Position numbers and translations under genes: made by a program | Shown here: positions 1 to 7,959 of the stretch, piece by piece | Position numbering within the stretch: the stretch's first letter is position 1 | How the letters are laid out: the number at the start of each line of letters is the position of its first letter | Notes under the pieces: model-generated | Databases searched by the model: none | Seen by the model: only the letters and a program-made list of their open reading frames with translations | Told to the model about the DNA's origin: nothing | Source of the DNA: Aurantimonadaceae bacterium | GTDB lineage: Bacteria > Pseudomonadota > Alphaproteobacteria > Rhizobiales > Rhizobiaceae | Direction of reading: 5' to 3' | DNA: 36,243 nucleotides | Assembly (NCBI GenBank): GCA_947474855.1 | Contig: CANJKV010000017.1 | Coordinates: 1-36,243 of the forward strand

Positions 1-417
1 CGCTTCCGGGCGAAGGGCCTGCGGGAGGACGTGTCGCGCGCGCTCGGCAAGCTCGTCTTCGATTCCTCCGTGCACCAGCGCATTCCCTGGGCCTTCCGCG
101 TCAACTACGCCGCCTCGAAAGGCGGCCTGAAGCTCCTGATGGAGTCGCTCGCCCAGGAGGTCGCGCCCGAGCGCATCCGCGTCAACGCCGTCGCCCCGGG
201 CGCGATCGCCACCGACATCAACAAGGCCGAGCGCGAGAAGGCGGGCGGCGAGACCGACATGCTGAAGCTCATCCCCTACGGGCGCATCGGCGAGCCGGCC
301 GATATCGGCCGCGCCGTCGCCTGGCTCGTGTCCGACGCGGCCGACTACATCACCGGACAGACCCTCTTCGTCGACGGCGGCATGACGCTCTATCCCGAGT
401 TTCGCGGCAACGGCTGA
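1..417 (+). CDS. SDR-family oxidoreductase, C-terminal part (5' end outside window)
   Basis: This is the C-terminal part of an NAD(P)-dependent short-chain dehydrogenase/reductase. The frame is open from base 1 and stops with TGA at 415-417. The catalytic Ser lies in DSSVHQ and the Tyr-Lys pair in NYAASKGG. These are followed by the conserved RIRVNAVAPG strand and the family's C-terminal GRIGEPADIGRAVAWL...YITGQTLFVDGG block. The SSVHQ-IPW wording resembles bacterial glucose 1-dehydrogenase-like SDRs, so a sugar or polyol substrate is likely but not shown. The nucleotide-binding TGxxxGIG half is outside the window. A second SDR follows 58 bases downstream (or 22 bases, if its upstream ATG is used) with the same C-terminal block, suggesting a tandem pair in one operon. 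Confidence 0.9.
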   Translation, partial: RFRAKGLREDVSRALGKLVFDSSVHQRIPWAFRVNYAASKGGLKLLMESLAQEVAPERIRVNAVAPGAIATDINKAEREKAGGETDMLKLIPYGRIGEPADIGRAVAWLVSDAADYITGQTLFVDGGMTLYPEFRGNG

Positions 418-475
418 GATTCGGGACACGGGGTTTGCTATGTCTGTCGTCGAAATCAACGCAACGGAGGCCGCC

Positions 476-1270
476 ATGGCGCCGACGAACGGCCGGGTCT
501 GCATCGTCACGGGCGGCGCGAAGGGCATCGGCCTCGCCATCGCCGAGCGCTTCGCGTCGGACGGCCACAGCGTCGTCATCGCCGACATCGACGACAAGGC
601 CGGCGAGAAGGCGGAGGCGGCGATCGCCGTAGCGGGCGCCGGCGCGGTGAAGTACGTCCACTGCGACGTCTCGCAGAAGCTCGACGTGCGCAACCTCGTC
701 GCCGCCACGCTCGACGGCTTCGGCTCGATCGACACCCTGATCAACAACGCCGGCATCGTCCACAAGGCCGACTTCCTCGACCTCGACGAGGCGAGCTTCG
801 ACAAGGTGATCGGCGTTAATCTCAAGGGCGCCTTCCTGTGCGGCCAGGCCGCGGCGCGCCAGATGGTGGAGCAGGTGAAGGCCGGCGGGCGGCCGGGCGC
901 GATCGTCAACATGTCGTCGATCAACGCCGTCGTCGCCCTGCCTGATCAGGTCGCCTATTCCGTTTCCAAGGGCGGCATCGCCCAGCTCACCAAGGTCATG
1001 GCGCAGTCGCTCGCGCCGCACGGCATCCGCGTGAACGCGATCGGCCCCGGCTCGATCATGACGGACATGCTGAAGTCGGCCGTCGGCGACGCGTCCGCCC
1101 GCAACCGCATCCTGTCGCGCACGCCTCTCGGGCGCGTCGGCGAGCCGGCCGAGATCGCCGCCATCGCCGCCTTTCTCGCCTCCGACGAAGCGAGCTACGT
1201 CACCGGCCAGACGATCTTCGCCGATGGCGGCCGCCTCGGCCTCAACTACACGGTGCCCGTGCCCGAGTGA
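476..1270 (+). CDS. SDR-family NAD(P)-dependent oxidoreductase
   Basis: Complete classical short-chain dehydrogenase of about 264 residues. In order it shows the cofactor loop TGGAKGIG, the NNAG motif, the catalytic Ser in NMSSIN, the Tyr and Lys in YSVSKGG, and the C-terminal YVTGQTIFADGG. I chose the ATG at 476 because a GGAGG sits at 466-470, five bases upstream. The in-frame ATG at 440 would add 12 residues but has no clear ribosome-binding site. It follows another SDR gene in the same direction, so the two probably share a transcript. The substrate is unknown; the family includes glucose 1-dehydrogenases and 3-oxoacyl-ACP reductases. It converges with the chemoreceptor gene, with only three bases between the stop codons. 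Confidence 0.92.
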   Translation: MAPTNGRVCIVTGGAKGIGLAIAERFASDGHSVVIADIDDKAGEKAEAAIAVAGAGAVKYVHCDVSQKLDVRNLVAATLDGFGSIDTLINNAGIVHKADFLDLDEASFDKVIGVNLKGAFLCGQAAARQMVEQVKAGGRPGAIVNMSSINAVVALPDQVAYSVSKGGIAQLTKVMAQSLAPHGIRVNAIGPGSIMTDMLKSAVGDASARNRILSRTPLGRVGEPAEIAAIAAFLASDEASYVTGQTIFADGGRLGLNYTVPVPE

Positions 1271-1273
1271 GCC

Positions 1274-3085
1274 TCACGCCGCCTCGTCGCGGACGAGCGG
1301 CATCGCCGCCGTCGTTTCCTGGCGGGCGGTGCGGAACTGCTGCACCATCCGGCTGAGCTCCACCGTCGCGTCGGCGAGATGGCGAGCCGCGGCCGTGGTC
1401 TGCTCCACCATGGCGGCGTTCTGCTGGGTCACCTGGTCCATCTGGTCGGCCGCGTCGGAGACCTGCCGCAGGCTCTCGGCCTGCGAGCGCGCACCGCCCG
1501 CGATCTCGCCGATCGCCGCGCTCATCTCGGCCACCTGAGCCACGATCTCGCGCAGCGAGGCGCCCGATGCGGTCGCGAGCTCGACGCCGCGCTGGACGTG
1601 GGCGTGCGAGGTGGAGATCAGGTCCTTGATCTCCTTGGCGGCGAGCGATGAGCGCTGGGCGAGCGCGCGCACTTCCATCGCGACGACGGCGAAGCCGCGG
1701 CCCGCCTCGCCCGCTCGCGCCGCCTCCACGCCGGCGTTCAGCGCCAGGAGGTTGGTCTGAAAGGCGATGTCGTCGATGACCCCGATGATCTTGCCGATCT
1801 GCGCCGAGGATTCCTGAACCTCGCCGATGGCCTCCACGGCCTGACCGACGATCTCGCCGCCGCCGATCGCGGCCTGCTCCGCGCCGGCGGCCGCCTGCGT
1901 GGCGCGGGCGGTGCGATCCGCCGTGTCGGCGACGCCCTTCGACACGGTCGAGAGCATCCCGGCCGTCCGCTCCAGGTTCATGGCCTGGAGTTCGGTGCGC
2001 GAGGACAGGTCGTCCGTCGCCGCCGAGATCTCGCCGAGCCCGGCGCGTAGGGCCTGGACGTTGGACAGGACGGCGCCGACCATGGTCTCCAGCCGCGCGA
2101 CGGACTGGTTGAACAGGACGCGCATCTCCTCGAAGTTGGCGCCCACCGTTTCGTCGAGCCGCACGGTGAGATCACCCGAGGACAGCCGCTGGAAGGCCGG
2201 GCGGACGCTGGCGAGAAGGGTCAGGCGGGCGTCGGAGGCCGAGCGCTCGGTGGCACGGGCGGTCGCGGCCCGCGCGTCCAGCGCCTCCTCCTCCAGGCGC
2301 TGCTTGGCGCGGCCGGCCTGCTTGAAAGCCTCGAAGGCGCGGGCGAGGTCGCCCACCTCGTCGCCGCGCGCACCGCCGCGCACGGGCACGCTGGTGTCGC
2401 CGGCGGCGAGCCGGTTCATCGCCTGCGTCATGCCGGCGAGCGGCCGCACGACGCCGTGCTGGGCGAGAAGAACGCCGCCGAACAGGACGGCGAAGGCGGC
2501 AAGCGCGCCCGCGCCCTGCCAGGCCAGCCCTTCCGCGCCGGCGGCTTGCGCCTGCGCTTCCAGCGCCGTGTTCATCGCCTCCGTTTCCGCCACGATCCGA
2601 TCCACCACCGCGCGGTGGCGATCGTAGGCCGTCGAGGCCGTGCCATAGGCGGTCGCAGCCGCTTCCTGGTCGCCGCGGCCGAGCGCAGGCAGGAGTTCGC
2701 CCTCCACCGCGCGCCAGAAATCCGAGGCATGGTCGAAGGATTCTTGCGTGATCATCGCCTTGAGATCCGGCCGCAGGTCGGACTCAACCCAGTAGGCGTG
2801 GCGGCGGTCGAAATCGGCGTGGAGCTTGGCCAGCGCCTCGGTCGTGAGGTCGAGGGGCTTGGCACCGATCACCGCCAGCGACGTCTCGAGATAGGCCTCG
2901 ATGATGTACTCGGGGGGCGGCAGGATGTCGGCCCTGAGGTCCTGGCCCTGCATGATCGTCCCGTAGAGTTCGCCCCCGACCTTCAGGCGCTCGAAGGTGA
3001 CGAGGCCGACGAGGGCAGAAAGGGTGAAGGCGGCTCCCACCGCCGTGGCGAAGATGGCGAGGCGGGCGCCAAGCTTGATGGTCAT
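1274..3085 (-). CDS. Methyl-accepting chemotaxis protein
   Basis: Membrane chemoreceptor of 603 residues. A first transmembrane helix at about residues 9-30 and a second at about 189-209 flank a helical periplasmic sensor region of roughly 155 residues. A HAMP domain follows ([17 protein letters not shown]), then a second HAMP-like segment (SSGDLTVRL). The cytoplasmic signalling hairpin has the CheA/CheW-contact tip [20 protein letters not shown]...[10 protein letters not shown] at about 438-474. The C-terminus lacks a CheR-tethering pentapeptide such as NWETF. The start at 3085 is preceded by GGAG eight bases away; an upstream in-frame ATG at 3163 would add an unlikely arginine-rich tail. 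No other chemotaxis gene is nearby. The ligand cannot be told from the sequence. Confidence 0.93.
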   Translation of the reverse strand: MTIKLGARLAIFATAVGAAFTLSALVGLVTFERLKVGGELYGTIMQGQDLRADILPPPEYIIEAYLETSLAVIGAKPLDLTTEALAKLHADFDRRHAYWVESDLRPDLKAMITQESFDHASDFWRAVEGELLPALGRGDQEAAATAYGTASTAYDRHRAVVDRIVAETEAMNTALEAQAQAAGAEGLAWQGAGALAAFAVLFGGVLLAQHGVVRPLAGMTQAMNRLAAGDTSVPVRGGARGDEVGDLARAFEAFKQAGRAKQRLEEEALDARAATARATERSASDARLTLLASVRPAFQRLSSGDLTVRLDETVGANFEEMRVLFNQSVARLETMVGAVLSNVQALRAGLGEISAATDDLSSRTELQAMNLERTAGMLSTVSKGVADTADRTARATQAAAGAEQAAIGGGEIVGQAVEAIGEVQESSAQIGKIIGVIDDIAFQTNLLALNAGVEAARAGEAGRGFAVVAMEVRALAQRSSLAAKEIKDLISTSHAHVQRGVELATASGASLREIVAQVAEMSAAIGEIAGGARSQAESLRQVSDAADQMDQVTQQNAAMVEQTTAAARHLADATVELSRMVQQFRTARQETTAAMPLVRDEAA

Positions 3086-3173
3086 GGATCGGCTCCGAAA
3101 GGTCGGGCCGATCATGCCGTCCGGGTCTTGCCGCGATCTGGAGCCGCGCGTGCGGCGCCGCAACCGGGATGCG

Positions 3174-3207
3174 AAAAGGCCGCGGAGCCCTGATCCCGCG
3201 GCCTTTT
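3174..3207 (-). terminator. Rho-independent terminator of trcR (possibly bidirectional)
   Basis: A perfect 12-bp inverted repeat, AAAAGGCCGCGG (3174-3185) and CCGCGGCCTTTT (3196-3207), with a 10-base loop. It lies 31 bases beyond the trcR stop codon. Read on the minus strand the stem ends in a T4 run. The mirrored A4 on the other side means it could also act on plus-strand transcripts. Confidence 0.75.
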
Positions 3208-3238
3208 GGGTTCGAATCTGACGCGAGGAGCCGACGCC

Positions 3239-3952
3239 TCAGCGCAGGTCGTCCTCGTCCTCGTCGGCCGCTTCCGCCGGGTCGCGGCGCATGGAGGAGA
3301 GCTTGGCGAAGACCGCCGCGGCGTCCAGTTCCTCCGACTCGCCGGGGGTGCGCTGCGAGGGCGAGCGCCAGTCCTGCGTCTGCGAGGCGGCGAGCAGTCG
3401 CTCCTCTTCGGCGGCTTCCGGCCGCGGCAGGCCGCGCGAGGCCTTCTCGACTTCGAGGTCGAGGTCGATCTGCGAGCAGAGGCCGAGCGTCACCGGGTCC
3501 ATCGGCTGGAGGTTGGCGGCGTTCCAATGGGTGCGCTCGCGGATCTGCTCGATGGTGTTCTTGGTCGTGCCGACGAGGCGCGAGATCGCCGCGTCCGGCA
3601 GTTCGGGATGGTTGCGCACCAGCCAGAGGATGGCGTTCGGCCGGTCCTGGCGCTTGGAGACCGGCGTGTAGCGCGGGCCCTTGCGCTTGGCCTCGGGCAC
3701 GCGGACCTTCGGGGGGGCGAGCTTCAGGCGGTGCTTCTCGTCGCCTTCCGCGCGCTGGATCTCCTCGCGCGAGAGCTGGCCGGTCATGATCGGATCGAGG
3801 CCCTTGATCCCTTGCGCCGACTCGCCGTCCGCGATGGCCTTCACCTCGAGGGGATGAAGCGTGCAGAACTCGGCGATCTGCTCGAAGGACAGGGAGGTGT
3901 TGTCGACCAGCCAGACGGCGGTCGCCTTCGGCATGAGAAGCTGCTGGGCCAT
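3239..3952 (-). CDS. trcR: TrcR-type (DUF1013) cell-cycle transcriptional regulator
   Basis: A 237-residue protein of the DUF1013 family, which is almost confined to Alphaproteobacteria and is named TrcR in recent annotation. Recognisable blocks are the N-terminal MPKATAVWLVDNTSLSFEQIAEFC, which reads as a helix-turn-helix-like segment, the middle DRPNAILWLVRNHPEL, and DAAISRLVGTTKNTIEQIR, a second helix-turn-helix-like segment. The tail is acidic (ADEDEDDLR). The family is described as a cytoplasmic DNA-binding regulator linked to the cell cycle; this is family knowledge, not shown here. The start is supported by AAGGAGAG about 10 bases upstream. A sigma-70-like promoter with an inverted repeat over its -10 box precedes the gene and a strong terminator follows, so it is a single-gene transcript. 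rcdA lies about 1.6 kb away. Confidence 0.9.
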   Translation of the reverse strand: MAQQLLMPKATAVWLVDNTSLSFEQIAEFCTLHPLEVKAIADGESAQGIKGLDPIMTGQLSREEIQRAEGDEKHRLKLAPPKVRVPEAKRKGPRYTPVSKRQDRPNAILWLVRNHPELPDAAISRLVGTTKNTIEQIRERTHWNAANLQPMDPVTLGLCSQIDLDLEVEKASRGLPRPEAAEEERLLAASQTQDWRSPSQRTPGESEELDAAAVFAKLSSMRRDPAEAADEDEDDLR

Positions 3953-4018
3953 GGATATAGCTCTCCTTCCTGCCCAACCGGGTTCGGCTGGGCCGTGGTC
4001 TTGGGCGCCACGGAATTT

Positions 4019-4061
4019 GGAAATTCTTCATCGATATAGAATTTCCCGAAAGCCCGCGCAA
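4019..4061 (-). promoter_or_regulatory. trcR promoter with overlapping inverted repeat (operator candidate)
   Basis: On the minus strand, TTGCGC (4061-4056), 17 bases, then TATATC (4038-4033) fits a housekeeping sigma-70 promoter and predicts a leader of about 70 bases. The perfect 8-bp inverted repeat GGAAATTC (4019-4026) and GAATTTCC (4039-4046), with a 12-base centre, brackets the -10 box and start point. That is where a repressor or autoregulator would bind. Confidence 0.6.
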
Positions 4062-4129
4062 GAAACCACGAGCCCGCCGGCCGAGCATTTGCGCGAAAGC
4101 GGGGCGGATCAGGCCGCGCCGCAGCTTCG

Positions 4130-5128
4130 TCAACGGCCGGTCAGAAGGACGATCTTGCCGATATGGTCGTCGTCCATGTGCCGGTGGGCGTCGGCGGCCT
4201 TTTCCAGGGGATAGGTCGCGTCGACGAGGACCTCGACGCGCCCCTCGCGCAGAAGCGGCAGCACCGCGCGTTCCAGTTCGCGCGCGATCGCCGCCTTGAA
4301 GGCGACGGAGCGGTTGCGCAGCGTCGAGCCGGTCAGCGTCAGGCGTTTGCGCATGATCTGGTTGAGGTCGATCTCCGTCTTTGCCCCGCGCAGGAACGCG
4401 ATCTGCACGATCCGCCCGTCCTCGGCCGCGACCGCGAGGTTGCCGGCGAGGTAGTCGCCGCCCACCATGTCGAGGATGAGGTCGACGCCGCGCCCGCCGG
4501 TCCGCTCCTTCAGCGCCTCCGCGAAGGAGGCTTCGCGGTAGTTCACGCAGTGGTCGGCCCCGAGACGCTCGGCCGCCCGGCACTTGTCCGCGCTGCCCGC
4601 CGTCGCGAAGACGGTGGCCCCCATCGCTCGCGCCAGTTGGATCGCCGTCGTGCCGATTCCCGATGTTCCGCCGTGGACGAGGAAGCTCTCGCCGGCCGCC
4701 AGCCGTCCGCGCTCGAAGACGTTGGACCAGACGGTGAAGAAGGTCTCGGGAAAGCCCGCCGCCGCCTCGAACGAGATCCCGTCCGGGATCGGCAGGGCGT
4801 TGTCGGCATGGACGGTGGCGAATTCCGCGTAGCCGCCGCCCGGCACCAGAGCCATGACGCGCTCGCCCGGCGAGAAGCGGCCAGCGCCCTCGCCGAGGGC
4901 GGCGACGCTTCCCGCGACCTCCAGGCCGGGCCAGTCGGGCGCGCCCGGCGGCGGCGGATAGGCGCCCATGCGCTGCAGGACGTCCGGCCGGTTGACGCCC
5001 GCGGCGTGGACGGCGACGAGGATCTCGCCCGGTCCCGGCCTCGGCACCGGCTTGTTCGCGATGGTCAGGACCTCCGGCCCGCCGAAGCCGTCGAACACGA
5101 CGGCCCGCATCTCGTTCGGCAGATCCAT
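4130..5128 (-). CDS. NAD(P)H quinone oxidoreductase, PIG3/zeta-crystallin type
   Basis: Medium-chain dehydrogenase/reductase of 332 residues, the usual length for PIG3 (TP53I3)-type quinone oxidoreductases. Visible are the GroES-like N-terminal domain (AAGVNRPDVLQRMGAYPPPPG, DWPGLEVAGSV), the FPETFFTVWSNVF helix, the NADPH-binding loop VHGGTSGIGTTAIQLA, the GADHCVNY strand, and LILDMVGG. The zinc ligands of alcohol dehydrogenases are absent, as expected for the quinone reductase subgroup. It probably reduces quinones or alkenals using NADPH in the cytoplasm. AAGGAG about nine bases upstream supports the start. It lies between trcR and rcdA, transcribed toward trcR; the sRNA-like element starts close to its 5' end on the other strand. 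Confidence 0.92.
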   Translation of the reverse strand: MDLPNEMRAVVFDGFGGPEVLTIANKPVPRPGPGEILVAVHAAGVNRPDVLQRMGAYPPPPGAPDWPGLEVAGSVAALGEGAGRFSPGERVMALVPGGGYAEFATVHADNALPIPDGISFEAAAGFPETFFTVWSNVFERGRLAAGESFLVHGGTSGIGTTAIQLARAMGATVFATAGSADKCRAAERLGADHCVNYREASFAEALKERTGGRGVDLILDMVGGDYLAGNLAVAAEDGRIVQIAFLRGAKTEIDLNQIMRKRLTLTGSTLRNRSVAFKAAIARELERAVLPLLREGRVEVLVDATYPLEKAADAHRHMDDDHIGKIVLLTGR

Positions 5129-5186
5129 CCGACTTTTCTCCTTCGGCTCGTGCGCGTTCCGGTCAGAAGTAGCGAAATCGGGAACA

Positions 5187-5215
5187 TTGCGAGAGCAGCT
5201 TTACGGGGGATTAAG
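5187..5215 (+). promoter_or_regulatory. Possible sigma-70 promoter of the candidate sRNA
   Basis: TTGCGA (5187-5192), 17 bases, ATTAAG (5210-5215). The -35 is fair and the -10 weak. Its position would start transcription at about 5222, giving an RNA of roughly 107 nt ending at the terminator T-run. Confidence 0.35.
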
Positions 5216-5221
5216 CTTTCC

Positions 5222-5328
5222 GGTTCATAACGGGTGCCAGTCCGGCCCTGCCGGATAGGCGGTTCCTGAACCGTTTGACGCCTCCCTGTTGAAACTCCTG
5301 AGAGCCGCTCCGTGCGGCTCTTTTTTTT
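5222..5328 (+). ncRNA. Candidate trans-acting small RNA with anti-Shine-Dalgarno stretch
   Basis: No plausible coding frame occupies this strand, yet it ends in a textbook Rho-independent terminator. Read 5' to 3' there are three stem-loops. SL1 is TCCGG-CCCTG-CCGGA (5241-5255), SL2 is CGGTT-CCTG-AACCG (5260-5273) and SL3 is the terminator (5301-5321 plus T-run). Between SL2 and SL3 lies an unpaired stretch with CCTCCC (5281-5286) and CTCCTG (5295-5300), complementary to ribosome-binding sites. CCTG recurs four times, twice in hairpin loops. This is the architecture of rhizobial trans-encoded sRNAs such as AbcR (alpha-r15) and EcpR1, which block translation starts. I cannot say which family it belongs to. 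The 5' end is inferred from a weak promoter. Confidence 0.65.
5301..5328 (+). terminator. Rho-independent terminator of the candidate sRNA
   Basis: Arms AGAGCCGC (5301-5308) and GCGGCTCT (5314-5321) with a TCCGT loop, followed directly by a run of eight T (5321-5328). No protein-coding gene on this strand lies upstream of it in the intergenic region. Confidence 0.9.
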
Positions 5329-5349
5329 GGCCTCTCGCCGGCGCGCAAG

Positions 5350-5379
5350 GGAACGGCCCCGAGTCGCCATTCGTTAACC
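5350..5379 (+). promoter_or_regulatory. EcfG-type general stress promoter with CtrA-like half-site upstream of rcdA
   Basis: GGAAC (5350-5354), 17 bases, CGTT (5372-5375) matches the alphaproteobacterial EcfG promoter pattern. The last two bases of CGTT are also the start of TTAACC (5374-5379), a CtrA half-site; TTAC follows at 5386-5389, giving TTAA-N8-TTAC against the TTAA-N7-TTAA consensus. The predicted start is near 5382, leaving a leader of about 125 bases before rcdA. Confidence 0.5.
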
Positions 5380-5507
5380 GCTGCGTTACGATGCGCTTGC
5401 CTGCGCTGTCGTTGTCGCGCAAGTTCTTTGGGCGTCCTGCCCAATGCGGGACGTTTGCCTATTGGACGTGCCGACGGGATCGAGCGGCGGGGATGCACTG
5501 AGACACA

Positions 5508-6038
5508 ATGACCACGCCGAGCACCGACATCATGGACGATGATCGCCGAACGGTTCGGCTGGCCGAACATCTCGCCTTCTCCTCGTCGTTCCAGCCTCTC
5601 TTCAACGAGGGCATGACCCTCGTCGACGAAACGGCGGTCTATCTCGATGGCCCGGGCCGCTCCGAAGCCAAGCAACTCTCCAAGGTCGCGTCTACGCTCT
5701 ACGCCGCCGAGTCCATGCGACTGACCACCCGCCTGATGCAGATCGCCTCCTGGCTCCTGCTTCAGCGCGCCGCCAACCAGGGCGACATGTCGCGCGCCCA
5801 GGTCGAGGCCGAGAAGCGCAAGGTGCGTCTCGAAAGCTTCCACTCGAAGAACGACACGGCCCTCTTCGGCGAGTTGCCCGAGGGTTTTCGCGACCTCGTC
5901 GACCGCGCCCACAAGCTCGAGCGCCGCATCGCCATGCTCGACCGCGAGATCTATGGCGGTCTCCAGGCCCGCTCGGCCGACGCGCCCAATCCGGTCGGCG
6001 AGCAGCTCGCTCTCCTGAAGACCGCCTTCCACGCCTGA
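5508..6038 (+). CDS. rcdA: RcdA-family (DUF1465) regulator of CtrA degradation
   Basis: A 176-residue, mainly helical cytoplasmic protein of the DUF1465/RcdA family. Characteristic segments are RTVRLAEHLAFSSSFQPLF, the TLYAAESMRLTTRLMQIASWLLLQRA helix, SKNDTALFGELPEGFRDLV, and the basic-acidic RAHKLERRIAMLDREIYG helix. In Caulobacter RcdA is an adaptor that helps deliver CtrA and other substrates to the ClpXP protease; I transfer that role by family only. The ATG at 5508 has no strong ribosome-binding site. An in-frame ATG at 5532 is an alternative that would drop eight residues. A possible EcfG promoter and CtrA-like half-site lie upstream, and the sRNA candidate ends 180 bases before the start. 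It converges with the SLC13 permease. Confidence 0.88.
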   Translation: MTTPSTDIMDDDRRTVRLAEHLAFSSSFQPLFNEGMTLVDETAVYLDGPGRSEAKQLSKVASTLYAAESMRLTTRLMQIASWLLLQRAANQGDMSRAQVEAEKRKVRLESFHSKNDTALFGELPEGFRDLVDRAHKLERRIAMLDREIYGGLQARSADAPNPVGEQLALLKTAFHA

Positions 6039-6044
6039 GCCGGC

Positions 6045-6073
6045 GGGCGCCGCTCGCTGCGAAGCCGGCGCCC
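6045..6073. terminator. Hairpin between convergent rcdA and the SLC13 permease gene
   Basis: Perfect 8-bp arms GGGCGCCG (6045-6052) and CGGCGCCC (6066-6073) with a 13-base loop, in the 53-base gap between the two stop codons. There is no real T-run on either side, so termination here is only likely from the position. Confidence 0.4.
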
Positions 6074-6091
6074 CGTCTTGTGCCCTCCGCC

Positions 6092-7864
6092 TCAGACCGG
6101 CCAGACGAGCGGTACCAGCACCGTTCCCATCACCAGGACGATCACCGAGAGCGGCACGCCGAGGCGCGCATAATCGCCGAAGCGGTAGCCGCCCGGCGCC
6201 ATGACGATGGTGTTGCACTGGTGGCCGATGGGCGTGAGGAAGTCGCAGGCCGCCCCCAGCGCCACCGCCATCAGGAACGGGTCCGGGTTCAGCCCGAGGT
6301 CGCGCGCCAGCGCCCCCGCGATCGGCGCCAGCATCAGCACGGTCGCCGCGTTGTTGAGAAAGGGCGTGACCGCCATCGCGATGAGGATCACGACGCCGAT
6401 CGCGAGGCTCGGCGACAGGCCGCCGAGGAGCGGGGCGAGCCAGCCGGCGATCAGATCGGTGCCCCCCGTCGTCTGGATCGCCTCGGAAACCGGAATGAGC
6501 GCGGCGAGAAGCACGATCACCGACGCTTCAACGGTGTGATAGGCCTCCGCCATGCTCATGACGCGCAGGAGCAGGAGCACCACCGCCGCGCCGAAGAAGG
6601 CCGGCGCCGCCCCGACGACGCCGAGCGCGGTCAGGAGCATGGCCACCGCCAGCACCATGATCGGGATCAGCGAGCGCCGCGAGCGCCCGAGTTCGATCGG
6701 CCGCTCGGCCAGGGGCAGGAGCTTCAGGCGCCCCACCGCGTCGGCGACGCTCTCGGCCGAGCCCTTGAGGACGAGGACGTCGCCCGCTTTCAGGCGCAGC
6801 GCGGCGAGGCGCCGGGTGATCGGCCAGCCGGCACGGCTGACGGCGAGCGCCGCGACGCCGCCGGACGCGTCGAGACCGAGGCCGGCGAGCGTCTGGCCCA
6901 CTGCCGGCGTGGCGTCGCCGACGACCACCTCGGCGATGCTTTCCGTCTCGACGTCGAGCGCCGGCGCCGAACCGCCCGCCTCCGCCGCGAGCTTGAGGTC
7001 GGCGCGCGAGACCGCGCGCTCCAGCCCCGCCGCCTCGCCGCCGATCAGGAGCAGGTCGCCGGCCTGGACGCGGGTGTCCGGCCCCGGCACGAGGCGGCGG
7101 AAGCGCTCGCGCAGGATGCGCTCGACGCGGATTTCGCCGTCAGCCAGCGCCTCGATCTCCGCGACCGTCCGCCCGTCCGAGGCCGACCCCTCCCCGACCA
7201 GCGCCTCGGTCGTGTAGCTGTCGACGCTGAACGCGGCACCGAGGCTGACGCCGGGTCGGCGCTCGGGCAGGAGGCGCGAGCCGAAGGACAGGAACAGGAA
7301 GCCGACGGCGCAGATGCCGAGCCCCACCGGCGCGTAGTCGAACATGCCGAAGGGCTGGCCGGTCAGGTCCTGGCGCACCTTGGAGACGATGATGTTGGGC
7401 GAGGTGCCGACCAGCACCACGAGCCCGCCGATGAGGGCGGCGAAGGACATCGGCATCAGGAGGCGCGAGACCGAGGTGCCCGTGCGCTTGGAGACCTGCG
7501 ATGCCACCGGCATCAGGATCGCGAGCGCGCCGATGTTCTTGGTCACCATCGACAGGACCATCGTTGCCCCGACGAGGATCGGCACCTGGGTCTTGAGGGT
7601 CTTCATGTAGGGCATGACCGGGCGCATGGCGTCCTCGACGACGCCCGAGCGCGCGATCGCCGCGCTGACGATGAGCGCGGCGACGACGATCACCACCACG
7701 TCGTCGGCGAAGCCGGAGAAGGCGGCGTCGGCGGGCACGATGCCGAGCAGCATGCCTGCGAGGAGCGCGGCGAGCGCGACGAGGTCGTAGGGCAGCCGTC
7801 CCCAAACGAAGGCGCCCACGGTCACAAAGATGAGGCCGAAGGCGAGCGCCTGATCGAGCGTCAT
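6092..7864 (-). CDS. SLC13-family permease with two TrkA-C (RCK_C) domains
   Basis: Inner-membrane transporter of 590 residues in the SLC13/divalent anion:sodium symporter family. The N-terminal half holds about six hydrophobic segments, including NIGALAILMPVASQVSK and LVVLVGTSPNIIVSK. A soluble central part carries two TrkA-C-like domains, one around GEIRVERILRERFRRLVPG...AGDLLLIGG and one around ASGGVAALAVSRAGWPI...AGDVLVLKG. The C-terminal half returns to membrane helices with the second FLNNAATVLMLAPIAGALA repeat. This layout matches SLC13 permeases of the YfbS/SAC1-like type; the substrate (sulfate, dicarboxylate or another anion) is unknown. I start it at the ATG at 7864, with GGAG upstream, rather than at 7930, which would add an arginine-rich, non-membrane tail. 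It is divergent from the DUF533-like gene. Confidence 0.9.
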   Translation of the reverse strand: MTLDQALAFGLIFVTVGAFVWGRLPYDLVALAALLAGMLLGIVPADAAFSGFADDVVVIVVAALIVSAAIARSGVVEDAMRPVMPYMKTLKTQVPILVGATMVLSMVTKNIGALAILMPVASQVSKRTGTSVSRLLMPMSFAALIGGLVVLVGTSPNIIVSKVRQDLTGQPFGMFDYAPVGLGICAVGFLFLSFGSRLLPERRPGVSLGAAFSVDSYTTEALVGEGSASDGRTVAEIEALADGEIRVERILRERFRRLVPGPDTRVQAGDLLLIGGEAAGLERAVSRADLKLAAEAGGSAPALDVETESIAEVVVGDATPAVGQTLAGLGLDASGGVAALAVSRAGWPITRRLAALRLKAGDVLVLKGSAESVADAVGRLKLLPLAERPIELGRSRRSLIPIMVLAVAMLLTALGVVGAAPAFFGAAVVLLLLRVMSMAEAYHTVEASVIVLLAALIPVSEAIQTTGGTDLIAGWLAPLLGGLSPSLAIGVVILIAMAVTPFLNNAATVLMLAPIAGALARDLGLNPDPFLMAVALGAACDFLTPIGHQCNTIVMAPGGYRFGDYARLGVPLSVIVLVMGTVLVPLVWPV

Positions 7865-7959
7865 GAAGGGTGGGTCTCCGAGGGGAAAGGGGTTGGCGAT
7901 GCGCCGGCCCCGCCCGATATGGGCCGCCAAGCGAGGATGGAAACGGGAGAACGCCCGCG

